From: Massospora cicadina | Lineage: Eukaryota; Entomophthoromycota; Entomophthoromycetes; Entomophthorales; Entomophthoraceae | Assembly: GCA_022478985.1 (NCBI GenBank) | Contig: JAKSZP010005262.1 | Span: 366,502-430,501 of the forward strand | Direction: 5' to 3' | DNA length: 64,000 bases | Part shown: in pieces, positions 44,925 to 56,443 of the stretch | How the letters are laid out: each line of letters begins with the position of its first letter | Position numbering within the stretch: position 1 is the stretch's first letter | Notes under the pieces: model-generated | Database searches by the model: none | What the model was told of the DNA's origin: nothing | What the model saw: the letters and a program-made list of their open reading frames with translations, nothing else | Program-made: the position numbers and the translations under genes

Positions 44925-45074
44925 GGGCCATTGAACAACACTTAAAAAGCTTTATATTTACTTCAAAACTATGGGTTTTATCAGCTCGCGCTTGAGGGAC
45001 TACCCCCAGTTTTTTGAACTATCTCAATATTCTAAGTTAAAACTTGCCTTAAATAAACTACTCCAGGCTCAAAA

Positions 45075-46400
45075 ATGCTTTTCCAAGAAAATAAAAGTAT
45101 GAGTGAGCAGCTCGCCAAGGCCTTTCACCTACTGCACCTGATTGGTGACCAAACCAACCAACTTGCTGACCTCTTGGGCAGCACTACTGAGCTGCTATAC
45201 TGTGCAGAGTGTAAATTAAATAAGGTTGTTAGGGAGGGTGAGATCTGCAGCGACAAGCTGCCCCAAAGTTAACTGTGATGGAAACATACATGGGTTTTCA
45301 AGCGGTTAAAATTTGCAATAGAGGGGCTAACAATCGGCGGAAAGCTAAACTTCTGTTATCCGCTTTGAATATCACAAGTGTCAACCAGATCACCTGTTAA
45401 CTTGTAAATACTAATGTAATTTTCCTGATGTAAAGGATATTGTGATCCACTTGTTTAGGGCAGGGTAAAAATGGATCAGTACAAGGCAAAGTTTTTGAAA
45501 ATTCAGTTTGTGAAAGAATGAGTTCCTATTGGAGTTTGCAGAGTGGTTTATGGCGGAAGCTCATGTGTTGTTGAAAGCAAATATCTTATCTAATGAGGAG
45601 GTGGGCTTAGCGATGATGGCGTCTGTCAAGCCATATTAGTGCTGTATAATGCTAGGTGTACTTTCTTGACAAGGATACAGAGCTACTTAAAACGCTAGTC
45701 ATTTACGCCATCTATCCACCACGTTTAGTGCTCTCAATGTAGAATGGAAAGCCCCTGCAACCTCTATCAAATCCCCGCCAATATTGTAGCAACAATGACT
45801 TGGGTATAATCCGTTGGGAAATACTCAACCCCTAAACGCATTGGCCAGTTCTTTCCACCCACATTCTTATCAACCAGCTTTTCATCAGGTGAGCTACAAT
45901 TCCTCAATTAATTTCAGACCTGGAGCTATGTTGCGATGCAGAGATGAATGCCTTTTATTAATACTTGTCTCTCATGCGCCCAACAAGGACATTACACTGC
46001 TAGCTGTCCAGGAAAACTAAATGTCAATGCAGTACAAGTTGCCCATATGAACAGGGAAATGGTCAAGTGGAGTAGAAACAGAATGCTCTACTTTCACTGA
46101 TATAAATCTATCTGTCCCTAATAAATCCCATGAGTTGCTTTGTGCCAAACCCAATACTCATTTCACAGATTTATTGTATCAACAAATTCCCTACAATATA
46201 TTGGCCTCAAGCTGAGGGAGAGATCCCAATAATGCGGACAAGGAGTTCCACCAAGATGTGCAAAAGCCATACGCCTGGCAAATACTTGAGCAGAATGGTA
46301 CAGGCGCCAGGGAACCATCAACACATGTTGCAGCTCTAAATGGGGTAAAAGAGGCGATTCCAGTAGAAAAAATTGCCCAGGGTATCTTCACATCGGCTCT
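45075..46400 (+). pseudogene. Ty3 gag with intact CCHC knuckle, inner element
   Basis: The ORF at 45075-45272 is the N-terminal piece (Gln/Leu-rich, EQLAKAFHLLHLIGDQTNQL). The shared gag domain follows in decayed form near 45290-45400. A complete zinc knuckle CLSCAQQGHYTASC (45966-46007) fits C-x2-C-x4-H-x4-C exactly. Gag packages the element RNA. Stops and frameshifts break the frame. Confidence 0.8.
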
Positions 46401-46499
46401 GGTATTCTCACTTTTCTATATAACCAAAAGCCCATAATGTTTATGTATTGAACATCCATCATACTTCCTATTAATAATGTACATACTGTGATATATTTG

Positions 46500-46740
46500 T
46501 GCAAAATACCAAATCTAGGTGATTAATGATAATGGTGTTCCCATCAATATAATATCTACCAAGCTCATAGCTAAGCTTCCGCTAAAGCCAGATGTGGATC
46601 ACAGAGTAGTGTATGGTACTGCGGGGGCACAGAGTACTATGTCAGAGAGCACATACAACACGTTGCCTTTGAGGTTCAGTTGGTTGGGGCATCTGCTCCT
46701 GCTGAGGTTTAAACAAAAGGATAACTATGATTTTTAAATC
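46500..46740 (+). pseudogene. Ty3 aspartic protease, inner element
   Basis: VINDNGVPINIISTKLIAKL (46516-46575) is followed by DVDHRVVYGTAGAQSTMSES. It is collinear with the protease at 57.7 kb and at 32.35 kb. The active-site triad reads DNG in place of DTG/DSG. Confidence 0.75.
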
Positions 46741-47399
46741 TGTGCTGAATTTATGCAGTCCTTTGGGCCATGGTCAATATGTTAGATAAAACCATCAGTA
46801 TCCTAGGACAACAAATTCCCATCTATTTTACTTTTAGATGAATCCCCTAAGATTAATTTGTTCAAGTCAAGTTAATCTCACATATATTAATGGGGTGATT
46901 CCTGTACAATATTGCAGATGAAGCAGAAGACCTGAGTGCTCCCTACTCAGATTTATGAGTACAATGGTATTCCGCTGCTAGCGTTAAGTGCTTTAATCAT
47001 ACCTTCTGGGAATCAGGCCACATATGGACGAAGATCAAAATAGATATCCTGGAAGGCCTATATGGTGAGATTATGGGGCCCTCCCAGAAATCATGGCTTG
47101 AACCCCATGTGGCTCCTGGGCTCCTGTTACCAGGGCAGAAGGAAGTGAAGGTGTTGATAGCCAATCTGCAGAAGGAATCCATGAAGGTCAGAGGCATCAA
47201 GTGGTGGCCTATCTGCATCTGGTTCCTATTGATGAGGTCCAAAGGATACATGACTTTGGTTCTTGGGAAGATCTTGGGCTACCATTTGAAAGCCTCATCT
47301 GGTGTAGGACTGTAGTTCTGCGTGAGGCTCTAACTGGCCTGTCAGAGATCAGAAGGGTAGGGAGATGGATCTGTTTGCGAAATAGCAAAAGCATCTTTG

Positions 47400-47798
47400 C
47401 ATCTGATGACCACGACTTGGAATGTGCTTGTAGATTGTTCATCGAAAAGACACAGGGGACCATCCTCCTATTAAGTCAAGACCTATTCATTGCTCCACAG
47501 TTGCAGAAGAAGTTGTATCCGCTGAGATAGACAAGTTAGTTGAACAGGGAATGTTAGAGGCGTCAACGAGTCCCTGGGCATCCCTGATGTTAATTGTCAA
47601 AAAGAAAGATGGCTCCAATTGAGTAGTAATCAACTAACAGAAGCTTAACGCATTAAAAAAAGATTCATATCCACTTCCATGAATTGATGACGCTTTAGAT
47701 CAGTTTGGCGGAGCTAATTATTTCTCCAAAATGTACTTGATATCAGAGTATTGGCAAATTGAGTTGCTAGTAATGGAACAAGAGAAGTTTACTATAAT
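47400..47798 (+). pseudogene. Ty3 reverse transcriptase, 5' part (inner element)
   Basis: VAEEVVSAEIDKLVEQGMLE (near 47502-47561), SPWASLMLIVKKKDGSN (47571-47619), a stop (TGA, 47620-47622) at the conserved Arg, then a PLP-stop-IDDALDQFGGANYFSK stretch (47670-47730) and EKFTII just before the LINE. The RT resumes at 53774. Confidence 0.85.
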
Positions 47799-47968
47799 CA
47801 TGGAACCTTTCTTTCACCGCTTTTTTTTCAATTTTTGAATATTACAATCACCCAAAAATTTAGCTTAACGAATCTAACAAATAATGGTGGTAAAATTCAC
47901 TGAATGCACCTTTAATGCTTCGAAATTCACTCAAACTCATCTAAATCACAGAACCCTCAGTTGCCAGC

Positions 47969-49625
47969 TTGTGCGTCAACCCTTACAACCCGCTCCCAAA
48001 CTTCAGCTGCAAAAGCAGATGTAGACCAGTTTTATTAAACCATGGTGGGATCACAAATGATACCACCACTGTAAAGCCTACCCCAGTCAACTCTGTGTTG
48101 ACTGAGGGTCACCCAATTAGTGCTCCCCACCCTGGAGGCACATCTAAGGTTTTACCCATGGTAGTAGGGAGTATTGCAGCTCCCAATACCGCACATGGGG
48201 TTTGTATGGCTTTGGCAACTGCCTCCACTTCGGAAATAAGCCTGGGTGCCCAAACTGAATTGTCAAAAAGTTTTAAATCAGTTGGTCGTCATTTTTAATA
48301 TACAAAGCGGCCAAACTGAATCTACAGTAATTGGTGAATTAGTTGACCATCATTTTAATGGTTTGGAAGGTAACCAACGCTCCTCAACTGAATCAACCCT
48401 GAGTGGTGAATCAGTTAACCGTAATATTCATCAAAATCAAAATCAACATCAAAATTAAGTGGGACTAGCCAAATAGCCAATCAAATAGCTGAAAAATACC
48501 TACCAGTATCTGCTGATGGTCGGATGAAGGCTGGAGTAATAGATTGGTTTGATGATGAGCCAGAATTGCCCAATCAATTGGCATGGAATAAGCCCAAAAC
48601 AAATAAGCCTACCCAACCTGCATAAAATCAAGTACCTACTGGGAAGGCCCAGCAGGGGCCAGCGCATAAATCTAGAAAAATGCCATCGCCTCTGTCTAGA
48701 GTTCCCCCCATGGTGAATCCAATAAATTACATTTAAATTTAAATTTAAATAAAAGAAGTGAGTGAAGGATGCCTTAGGTGCATGGCAGAAAAAACTAGTG
48801 CCTACACCACCCACCATTTAACTTCATGAAGCTGCTTTTGAGGCTGAAGTGAGGAAGAGATGGGCAGAAACTCGCTCACAACGTGCACTCCCTAGGTCCA
48901 CTCTTGCTCATACAATTAGAGTCTACTATGGAAATAATCCTGTTGAGTTTTATGCAAGGGATTATTTTAGTTATTTTGAAGCCATAGCAAGAGCTTTTCC
49001 AGTAAACACTACTATGCATGAAGTGGTGGAAAACCACTATATTGATATAGGGTTTACACCTGCAGCGGATGCAGACCATGCAGCCTCAGTTACTATTGAG
49101 ATTCTGCATGGCTCTCTTCGTGTGCTAAGAACTAGATCTAACTTTGAGAAAATTTCCTGGATAACTTTCTCAAATCTTCCAACTACAGTAGACCCAGAAT
49201 CCATTAAGCTTGCACTTCATCGAGGATTGATAAAATTTTGGTCAGTTCTATCAGTAGACCTGTGAGCACCAGCCTATTATGCCCCAACCCATAGGGCTCA
49301 TATTTCTAGGGCATCATTTATCCCTAACCCAATGGTGGCACGCAACATGGAGGTTATCACACGTGTTGCAGTCATTGGATCCTGTTCAGAAATCTTCTTT
49401 GTTGATCCAGACCAGGCACGACCACGTTGCTCATGGTGTAATGCTTTGGGCCACCTATATAATAGTTGTACAGCTTGTAAACAAGCTCTCTCATCTAGTA
49501 GCCAAGTCCATGTGACAGGTAAGAAACGCTCCCATACAGCAGCAGCGGCAATCCCACAACCAACCCACTGGGTGCCCATACAGGATCTCACCCCCTCTGC
49601 CCTTCGTGTATCAGTTTAGAAGGCA
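47969..49625 (+). pseudogene. LINE ORF1 (zinc-knuckle RNA-binding protein)
   Basis: A low-complexity Ser/Thr/Asn-rich N-terminal part covers 47969-48458 in two frames. The central domain is in the ORF at 48849-49265 (RKRWAETRSQRAL, SWITFSNLPTTVDPESIKLA). The last part at 49332-49619 carries a knuckle CSWCNALGHLYNSC (49428-49469), a perfect C-x2-C-x4-H-x4-C. ORF1 proteins bind LINE RNA. Frameshifts lie at about 48.3, 48.8 and 49.3 kb. The start codon cannot be fixed. Confidence 0.75.
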
Positions 49626-50178
49626 CAGCCAGTAGCACAACTTTATTCCCTTTGTGCGGAAAACCCTCTCCCTATGGGAACCCCTTCTAAATTTCCAGAC
49701 CCTTCACTAGCCCCAAAATAAGCGCAAATCTGCTTTTCATCAAGCTAACTCAGAGGAAGCCAGCCCAGGGTTGGCATCAAAAACGATTTTAATAACATAA
49801 ATACCCCAAGAATGGAACAAATATGGAGTACCCCAAGTCGTGGTGAAGGCTTTAAGTCATTGCCACCCCCACCATCTACAGGTTTGCAATTCAGACGCCA
49901 TTTTCAGTACTAAAGGAGGTGCCTATGGACTCTGATACATCAGATGATGCACAAATGGAGGTGTTTATGAAGCACCCTCAAGATAATCCTGTGCAAAGCA
50001 GCAGGGGAAGTATCTTGGGCTGGCTTACTGGCTCCTCAGCCCCATCAACTCAGGATAATCCTCATTTTCGTTGGTCAGTATGGATTGCTGCAAATAGTCA
50101 AGCTCAAGGACTAAAAATGAGCATTAAGGATGCAGGTGGAAGTTCTGGTAACCCCCCGGGATATGGAAGGGGACAGCT

Positions 50179-50900
50179 ATGGGGCCCCAAAGGGACACCC
50201 TGACCCTGCAGTCCATTAACTCTAATGGGCTGCAGGTTTACAAGCGGACAGCCCGCCTCCTCCAAAACTTCAGGTCAACTCGTGTGGATATTACAGCCAT
50301 CCAGGAGCCTCATGTCCCCCCTCTGATTTTGTAGCAAGTAATGACCAATTTGGAGATAACTCCTGTTGGACACACTATGTGGCCCTTATTATCCTCAACC
50401 CTCAGGTGAAAAACCACCAATTTTTAATACACCTTGACGATCGCCTTATATTGGCTAAATTAATAACCCCTGATCTCTCCTTCTTTGTTTGCAAGTGATA
50501 TACCTGCCAAATGCAGGTCAAGAACAGGATCGTCTTTTGGAAGAACTTGCTCTACTACAACTCCCAGGCAATGCAGTGCTGATGGGGGATTTCAAAACAA
50601 TATTAAGTTATGTGCATGACACCTTTCCTCCTGCCACACAAGACAGACGAGGTACAGCTCAGCTTCAAAATTTCATCAGGTCAAGTGGTTTCATGGATGC
50701 TCTCCCCCCCTCAGCATCTGGACTTGGCTGTGTTTCTTGGATCCAAGGTGCAGGTTGGAGATTCACATCAGCTTCACAGATTGATATGGCCCTAGTGGGC
50801 CCCTTGCTAGTTGTCAAGTTTCTTCTCCCATAACCCGAGATAACACTATAAGTGATCACAGATCCCTCACGGTGATCCTGACAACAATCCTCAGATCATA
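50179..50900 (+). pseudogene. LINE ORF2: apurinic-type endonuclease
   Basis: From ATG at 50179 the reading gives SINSNGLQVYKRTARLLQN and DITAIQEPH (50215-50310), the N-terminal strand and catalytic Glu. VLMGDF (50575-50594) follows, with Lys where the family has Asn (GDFN). SDHRSL (50851-50868) holds the C-terminal SDH motif. Stops occur at about 50332 and 50405. The enzyme nicks the target DNA to start target-primed reverse transcription. Confidence 0.8.
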
Positions 50901-52715
50901 AAGAAGATTTTGGCCAGGGATTGCTCCAGGGCTCTTGAACAACCAGTTTGTAAGAGAGAAGATAAATGCAGCCATTTTTGAGCCAGAGCACCTGGCCTCA
51001 CCCCATTTGCGAACTTTACAAGAAAAATGGGCTGATATAAAAGCAAGGATACTAAAGGTAGCCTACAATTGTGCTAAGCTCGAATGACAGTGGCCCAGGC
51101 TAAAGTCAGACGTGCTGAAGCAAGAATAAGACACCTTGAAAGGAATTTCAACCGGTGCCTTTTTTTAATGGTTGGAGGCTTAGGAATTGGCCCATGAGAC
51201 ATACCAGCAGGAACATACTGGGCAAGAAGAACGTTCAGCAAACTTCACTTCATCACGTTACTACACCCATTGGGAACGGCCCACCCATTTCTTTTAACAG
51301 AAGCAGAAAGACTGCTCAAAGGATCAGGAGATTGCAACCCTGAGGGTGGGTACCACTGTCACCACAAACAAGGAGGAGATCACCAGCGATATCCACCGTT
51401 ACTATTCAGCCCTCTTCAAGGCTTCCCGGATAAGCCCAGCAGATGTTCATGAATTCACCGAATGGGCTTCAGAACAAATGGTTAATTTCTTAGCAGATGA
51501 ATAACTTCTTGCACCAATTACACAGCAAGAATTAATGGACCTTCTAATCCACAGCCCATGCCTGAAGGCCCCAGGCCCAGATGGCATCCCGTTTGAGGTG
51601 TATCTAGTGGATCCCATTGCAGTTACAAAACCCTTAGCCCCTCTTCTTGACCCACTTGGCAGAAGGGGGTACTTCCTGACTCAAGAGGATCAATTATGAC
51701 CCTTATCCATAAGAAAGCGAGCCAAGAGGACCTTGCAAACTGACGACCAATATCACTATAGAACACGGACCACAAACTATTTACTAAGCTTCTAGCAAAC
51801 CGCATGACTAAGTGGGAAGCACCACGCCTCAACCCAGCTCAACATGGCTTTATCCTAGGGAGATCGCTTTGGAACAATTACAATGAGCTTCTGGCAACCC
51901 TTTCTGCTACCTCGTCTCAAACACATGGTTTTGTGGCGCTTCTAGATATGGAAAAAGCATATGATTGAATAAATTGGAAGTATCTGGACGCCTCCCTAAC
52001 ACGCCTCCACATCCCACCACAAGCTAGGACATGGCTATCAGCGCTTTAAGACCAGCTTCACACTAAGGTACTGTCCCCAACAGGCTTTACAGCAGCAGTT
52101 ATGGTTGAACAGGGTCTCCGGCAAGGGGATCCACTGAGCCTATCTTGTTCAACATAGCTTTGGATCCTCTTCTGGCCCTACTCCAGGAACGACTGGTGGG
52201 TATTTAGGTTCCTGGGAAACCCCACACCCGCACCATAGCCTTTGCTGATGACACAGCAGTGGCATTTGGATGTAAGAAGGACCTAGACCTGGCCATAGAG
52301 GCCCTGGATTGCTACTCCAAGGCGTCCAATGCAAATGTTATTACTTCTAAAACTGTTATAGTGCATGTTGGTACCCCATCTTTTCCTCCGCCTTTTAGTT
52401 TGGAACCTACCTGGGACAACTCTCGGCATCTAGGTGTCCTCACCGCACCACAAGGGGTTGCAATCAAGGATAATGAGGACCGCTTGCTTAATGCAATATA
52501 CTCTCTTGTAGCTAACTGGAGCTGCCAGCGTATCACCCCTCAGAGATGCGCCCTGATGGAAAATGTTTTTCTTCTATCAAAGGTATGGTTTTCGCTCAGG
52601 TCTGCCCTTTACGGACATTTTCTAAACGATGTTAAATGTGATACTTCGCTGTTGGATATGAGGATCCAACCACCCACCCACAGCTCTGACCACAATATCC
52701 CAATCCTGCAATGAG
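50901..52715 (+). pseudogene. LINE ORF2: reverse transcriptase
   Basis: Motifs in order: LKAPGPDGIPFEVY (51562-51603), a TLIHKKAS stretch then an NxRPISL region with stops (51698-51765), LNPAQHGFILGRS (51830-51868), FVALLDMEKAYD (51931-51966) with the first catalytic Asp, EQGLRQGDPLS (52108-52140) and IAFADDTAVAF (52235-52267) with an intact FADD box. The ORF at 52259-52714 continues into the thumb. Several stops (such as TGA in D-stop-INW) disable it. Confidence 0.9.
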
Positions 52716-53540
52716 GGTGGCCTAGGTCTTTTAATCACTAGGTCTCATGCCATTTCAATAGTAACGGGGTTCCTTAAGCCCATTATTTGCTGGGATATGG
52801 CTCCAATGCCGCAATGGACTCCAGCCTTACGCCAGGGTTTAGCGGCCTCTCTAGGGCTCCCATGAACCTCACCTACAGCTATGGGAGAGTGGCTAACAAG
52901 CCATCCAGGTCACCGCTTCAAACCTTCATCAAGCTTTTACTGGAATCAGGCTCTCCTTGCACTTAAGAGGGCAGTAGTATGGGTGTACCACGCCTTCCCT
53001 TATAAAAGGAGTGGCCCTGGGATCAGCCCCTGGCATCACACCCTGGTCCACAATGGGAGGATTGTTATCTCCCACCTCCACCCTTTGGACAGACCCCCCA
53101 TAAGGCCTCATCTCCTGAAACTTTTACCCTCCGCTGTGGAATGTGATCTCAAGGTACTCTGGAAGGAAGTTACCCATCCTTTTCTCTCAACAAAAGTGTC
53201 AAATACACTGTGGCGTGTTCTACACTGGTCATATAGGACAGGATATTGAACTGGTCCCACCTTCCAGCACTATGGTTTCCCACGATGTGCAGAGCTGACA
53301 GACACCCACCTTCACCGCTTCTTTATTTGCCCCCTCATAGCCCCTTTCTGGAGCAAGGTCCACGAACTCCTGCGAGAAGAACCCTGGGTAGCGCACCCAG
53401 TTCAGGACTTTATGTTCAAACTCTCACTCCCCAATTGCTCCCAATCATTAGGGTCCTGGCATTTGGTGTAGTGATATGAACTATTCATAATTCATATCTT
53501 CGTGCCACTTTTGACTCCACTCTGTGCATGCTGCCCCATA
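52716..53540 (+). pseudogene. LINE ORF2: C-terminal domain
   Basis: The ORF at 52881-53249 and its continuation contain FPRCAELTDTHLHRFFICPL (53277-53336) and APFWSKVHELL (53340-53370). This resembles the Cys/His segment downstream of the RT in many plant and fungal LINEs (zf-RVT-like). Its role is probably nucleic-acid binding. One frameshift and some stops are present. Confidence 0.6.
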
Positions 53541-53773
53541 TGATAAATCACTTTCAGGTTCATTTTGAGATGTCTCTGAGAGTATTTACCATGTCGCCAT
53601 GGGCCAATAGGTCAGTTCAAGTGGACACCTGGCTCTGGCAAAGCTTTCCCCCACCCTTTCTTGACACCTCCTCTTACCCCTGCCTTCGCCTCAAGATCTT
53701 AGGAGCTCAGTCATGATTAAATAAAGATTGTTGTATCCTCCCTTTAGGTTAGGACCACCTAGTACTAAAAAAA

Positions 53774-54330
53774 GAAGTTCACTATAATAACCTTGAAAGG
53801 GTTGTTCCATTCTACATGTATGTCGCAAGGTTTGTGTAATGCCCCAGCTATGTTCCAGCGGGCTATAGATACTATTTTGGGTTATTGTGAACATGACTTA
53901 CGTTCTAGTCTACCCTGACAATATTAATGTGTTCTCATGGACGTTCACCAGTCATCTTGATCACTTGAAGCAAGTGTTTTACCAACTTGATGAAGCAAAC
54001 ATCAAAATTAAGCCCCAAAAGTGCCATTTTTAAGGAGCAGCTGGAATACCTCGGGTTTGTGGTTGAATTAAAAGGGATAAGTCCTCAGCTGGCAAAAGTG
54101 GAAGCTATACGCAAGATGACTCTGCTGGTTAACAAATGGGATATTCGGGTGTTTTTGGGTATGGTCAGTTACTACTGGAAGTTCATTCCCAACTTCAGCT
54201 GTATCAGGGCTCCAATCTTTAAATTAAAGAAAAACTGTACCTTTGATTGGACAGAAGAATGTCAAATCGCTTTTTATTTCTTACAAACGCCATTGGCTAT
54301 CACGCCTGTTTTATAATACCCAAATTTCAA
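53774..54330 (+). pseudogene. Ty3 reverse transcriptase, 3' part (inner element)
   Basis: It resumes with TLKGLFHSTCMSQGLCNAPA (53788-53848) and MFQRAIDTILG, then VLVYPDNINVFS (53902-53937), where the catalytic box reads YPDN. KQTSKLSPKSAIFKEQLEYL belongs to the next frame (53987-54316), including FVVELKGISPQLAKVEAIRK and MVSYYWKFIPNFS. It joins the 5' part across the LINE. Confidence 0.85.
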
Positions 54331-54780
54331 GAAGGGATTTATTGTACATATGGATGCTTCCCTTTCCACCATAGGGGTTGTATTGTCTCAGAAGGATGAT
54401 GATGGTGTGGAGCATCCCGTCGCATATTGTAACTGTAGTTTAACAGACCCTAAACGTACTTACACCGTACAAAGAGCTGGAGTTCTTAGTATTGATATAT
54501 GCATATAAAAATTCTGGGTCTATCTCCATGGGGTTAAATTTAAAGTGGTCATGGATCACGCATCTTTGCATTGGCTGCATAATCTCTGTGAACCCGAAGG
54601 ATGGCTTGCGTGATGGGCCTTGAATCTTCATTTGTATAACTTTAAAATTGTACACTGGCTAGGGGTGAAACACCAGAACGCTGATTGTCTTTCTTAATTA
54701 CCAATGGTCACCATTACGGCGAATTTGGTAGACATAATGTACAAAAGATGATTATTGGCGAATATCATGATGAGCTACCA
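54330..54780 (+). pseudogene. Ty3 RNase H, inner element
   Basis: FIVHMDASLSTIGVVLSQKD (54338-54397) and DDGVEHPVAYCNCSL correspond to the first catalytic block. Then VVMDHASLHWLHNL (54546-54588) carries the DH motif. Stops are scattered. Confidence 0.75.
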
Positions 54781-54899
54781 CAAGTGATCAAAGTGCTTGT
54801 TTGGCTGTGATGGAATTTGTGCATTATGGGGAACTATATAAGCAGATAGGTGAACTGATGCTAAGATTCCCAAAACCTTTCACTAGAGCTGCAATTATT

Positions 54900-55915
54900 A
54901 TGGATGCTCCTAGAGCGGTAGGTCATGGAGGTTGTGAAAAACGCTAAAGTTATTGAGACCCCATTATTATTGGGAGATTATGCACTATGATGTTCTCATA
55001 AAGGTTAGCTGCTGTCATTAGTGCCAAGTGGAGATATCATTCCTCTGGAAGACCACCTATCAGCTGGTTAAGCCTCATTTCGCTTGGCATACTGTTTCTC
55101 TGGATGTGGTGGGGCCTCTGTCGACTGGTGCAAATTTCTCCAGATATATAATAGTAGCCATTATAAATTTGACAAGATGGGTGGAAGCAATGGCGATCAA
55201 TAATTTAGGGGCTGTCACCACCAAGTTCATCAAGGAATGTGTTATACAGCAACATGGCTGTCCGCAATTTATTTTCATGGACAACAGAATCATTTCATCG
55301 CATATCCTGCCCAAGTTGAATGAATTAAAGGCAATCCGTGGGGCTTTACTACACCTACCACCCCAAATCTAATGGAATGGTAGAATGGGTCATTGGAACC
55401 TTTGTAATTATTCTACCCAAGCTTGTAAATGATTGCCTTCAGAACGGAGTACCCTTTTATCTCCTGCTGACTTCACATATAACTATAGGCTACAACTCAT
55501 CAACTGACAAGACCCTTTTCAACTACTTTATGAAACAAATCCAACATTGCCATCATTGCTTTATTCTTGTGTGAAGAATACCAGCGGATTTGAGACTCAA
55601 TACTATTTGTCTTCCTTAACAGACATGCTGATTAAACTCCAAATCAAAGCATATTCCATTAGTCTAGCTAAGAATATTTGGGATCAGGCGGTTGATAATG
55701 CAGACGCAACAGTTTACATCAACTCAGAGTGGGGAGATCTTGTCCTGTTTCACGACCAATATGGGTTTGGAAGAAGGAACAAGCTTTCCAGATTATAGAT
55801 TGGACTATGTGAGAAAATTGAGAAAATTGGGGTTGACGCCTACACTATTAAAAGAGCCTGTGGATGGTCATATTATCAACTGACTACACACAAAGTTCCT
55901 GTGGGCATACAAGCA
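54900..55915 (+). pseudogene. Ty3 integrase, inner element
   Basis: The zinc-finger end CHQCQVEISF (near 55010-55040) precedes WHTVSLDVVGPLSTGANFSR (55085-55145) with the first catalytic Asp. IIVAIINLTRWVEAMAI, HGCPQFIFMDNRI (second Asp, 55252-55290) and YHPKSNGMVEWVIGTFV (55350-55405, Glu kept) follow. IRKLRKLGLTPTLLKE-like sequence near the end matches the C-terminal domain at 35.65 kb. It is shifted between frames several times. Confidence 0.8.
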
Positions 55916-55945
55916 AAGGAGATTATCATCTGGTCAAGGGAGTAA

Positions 55946-56438
55946 TGTCATGATTTCAATATGACTGGATGATAAGCTTTAGTTCTGGCAGATTGTAAAT
56001 TAGATTTGAGGCTAGCCTCAAGGTTGAACAATTAATTATGTCAATGCAAAGTGAGTTTGATTAGAGAAAAAATGGTTTGATGAATTTGGGGAATTTTAAC
56101 AATGCCTTAATGTGCGAGTAAACCCTAGATTATAGTGAATAGTGTTTTTAATAAGTGGATTGTGTTGTATCTGCCAAGGAATACTGAGTTTATGAGTTGA
56201 GTGTGAGAGTGAGAAGGGGTGTTTTTTATTAGAGAATAGGAAGTAGTAGGGAAGTAACTGAAGTAGCCATTAGTTGAATAATAAATAAAGTGGTATATGC
56301 GGAGCAATAGCCTAAATAGACTTTATTATCATTATTTCATGAGGTCCAGTGATCCTTATATCGCTTTTCTGTTGCTCTGTGGGATTTACCCTGTGCAACC
56401 TATTCAGCGGAATTAGGAAATGCCAAAAAGTGTTAAAA
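55946..56438 (+). repeat. 3' LTR, inner Ty3 element
   Basis: It starts TGTCATGATTTC after the purine tract CAAGGGAGTAA (55935-55945) and ends GTTAAAA, where the 5' LTR ends GTTAACA. ATGGT follows as TSD. Confidence 0.85.
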
Positions 56439-56443
56439 ATGGT

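Larger units (their letters stand above)
47799..53773 (+). mobile_element. full-length LINE (non-LTR retrotransposon)
   Basis: It spans 5975 bp. The TSD GAAGTT(T/C)ACTATAAT (47784-47798 and 53774-53788) has one mismatch. It contains ORF1 with a zinc knuckle, then ORF2 with apurinic-type endonuclease, reverse transcriptase and a C-terminal domain, and ends ACCACCTAGTACTAAAAAAA. It interrupts the RT gene of the inner Ty3 element, whose reading resumes exactly after the TSD. Stops and frameshifts show that it is inactive. Confidence 0.9.
44410..56438 (+). mobile_element. inner Ty3/gypsy element (interrupted by a LINE)
   Basis: LTRs are 44410-44907 (498 bp) and 55946-56438 (493 bp). They share GACTGGA, TAGTTCTGG, CAGATTGTAAATTAG-like and AGAGTGAGAAGGGG stretches. 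The TSD ATGGT is exact at 44405-44409 and 56439-56443. The internal order is primer-binding site, gag with CCHC knuckle, protease, RT (split by the LINE), RNase H, integrase and polypurine tract. It is inactive through stops and frameshifts. Confidence 0.9.

Noticed and set aside
47209..47463. Minus-strand ORF over the protease-RT linker
   Set aside because: The same DNA reads as Ty3 pol on the plus strand and similar antisense ORFs recur at 58421-58645 because the sequences are homologous.
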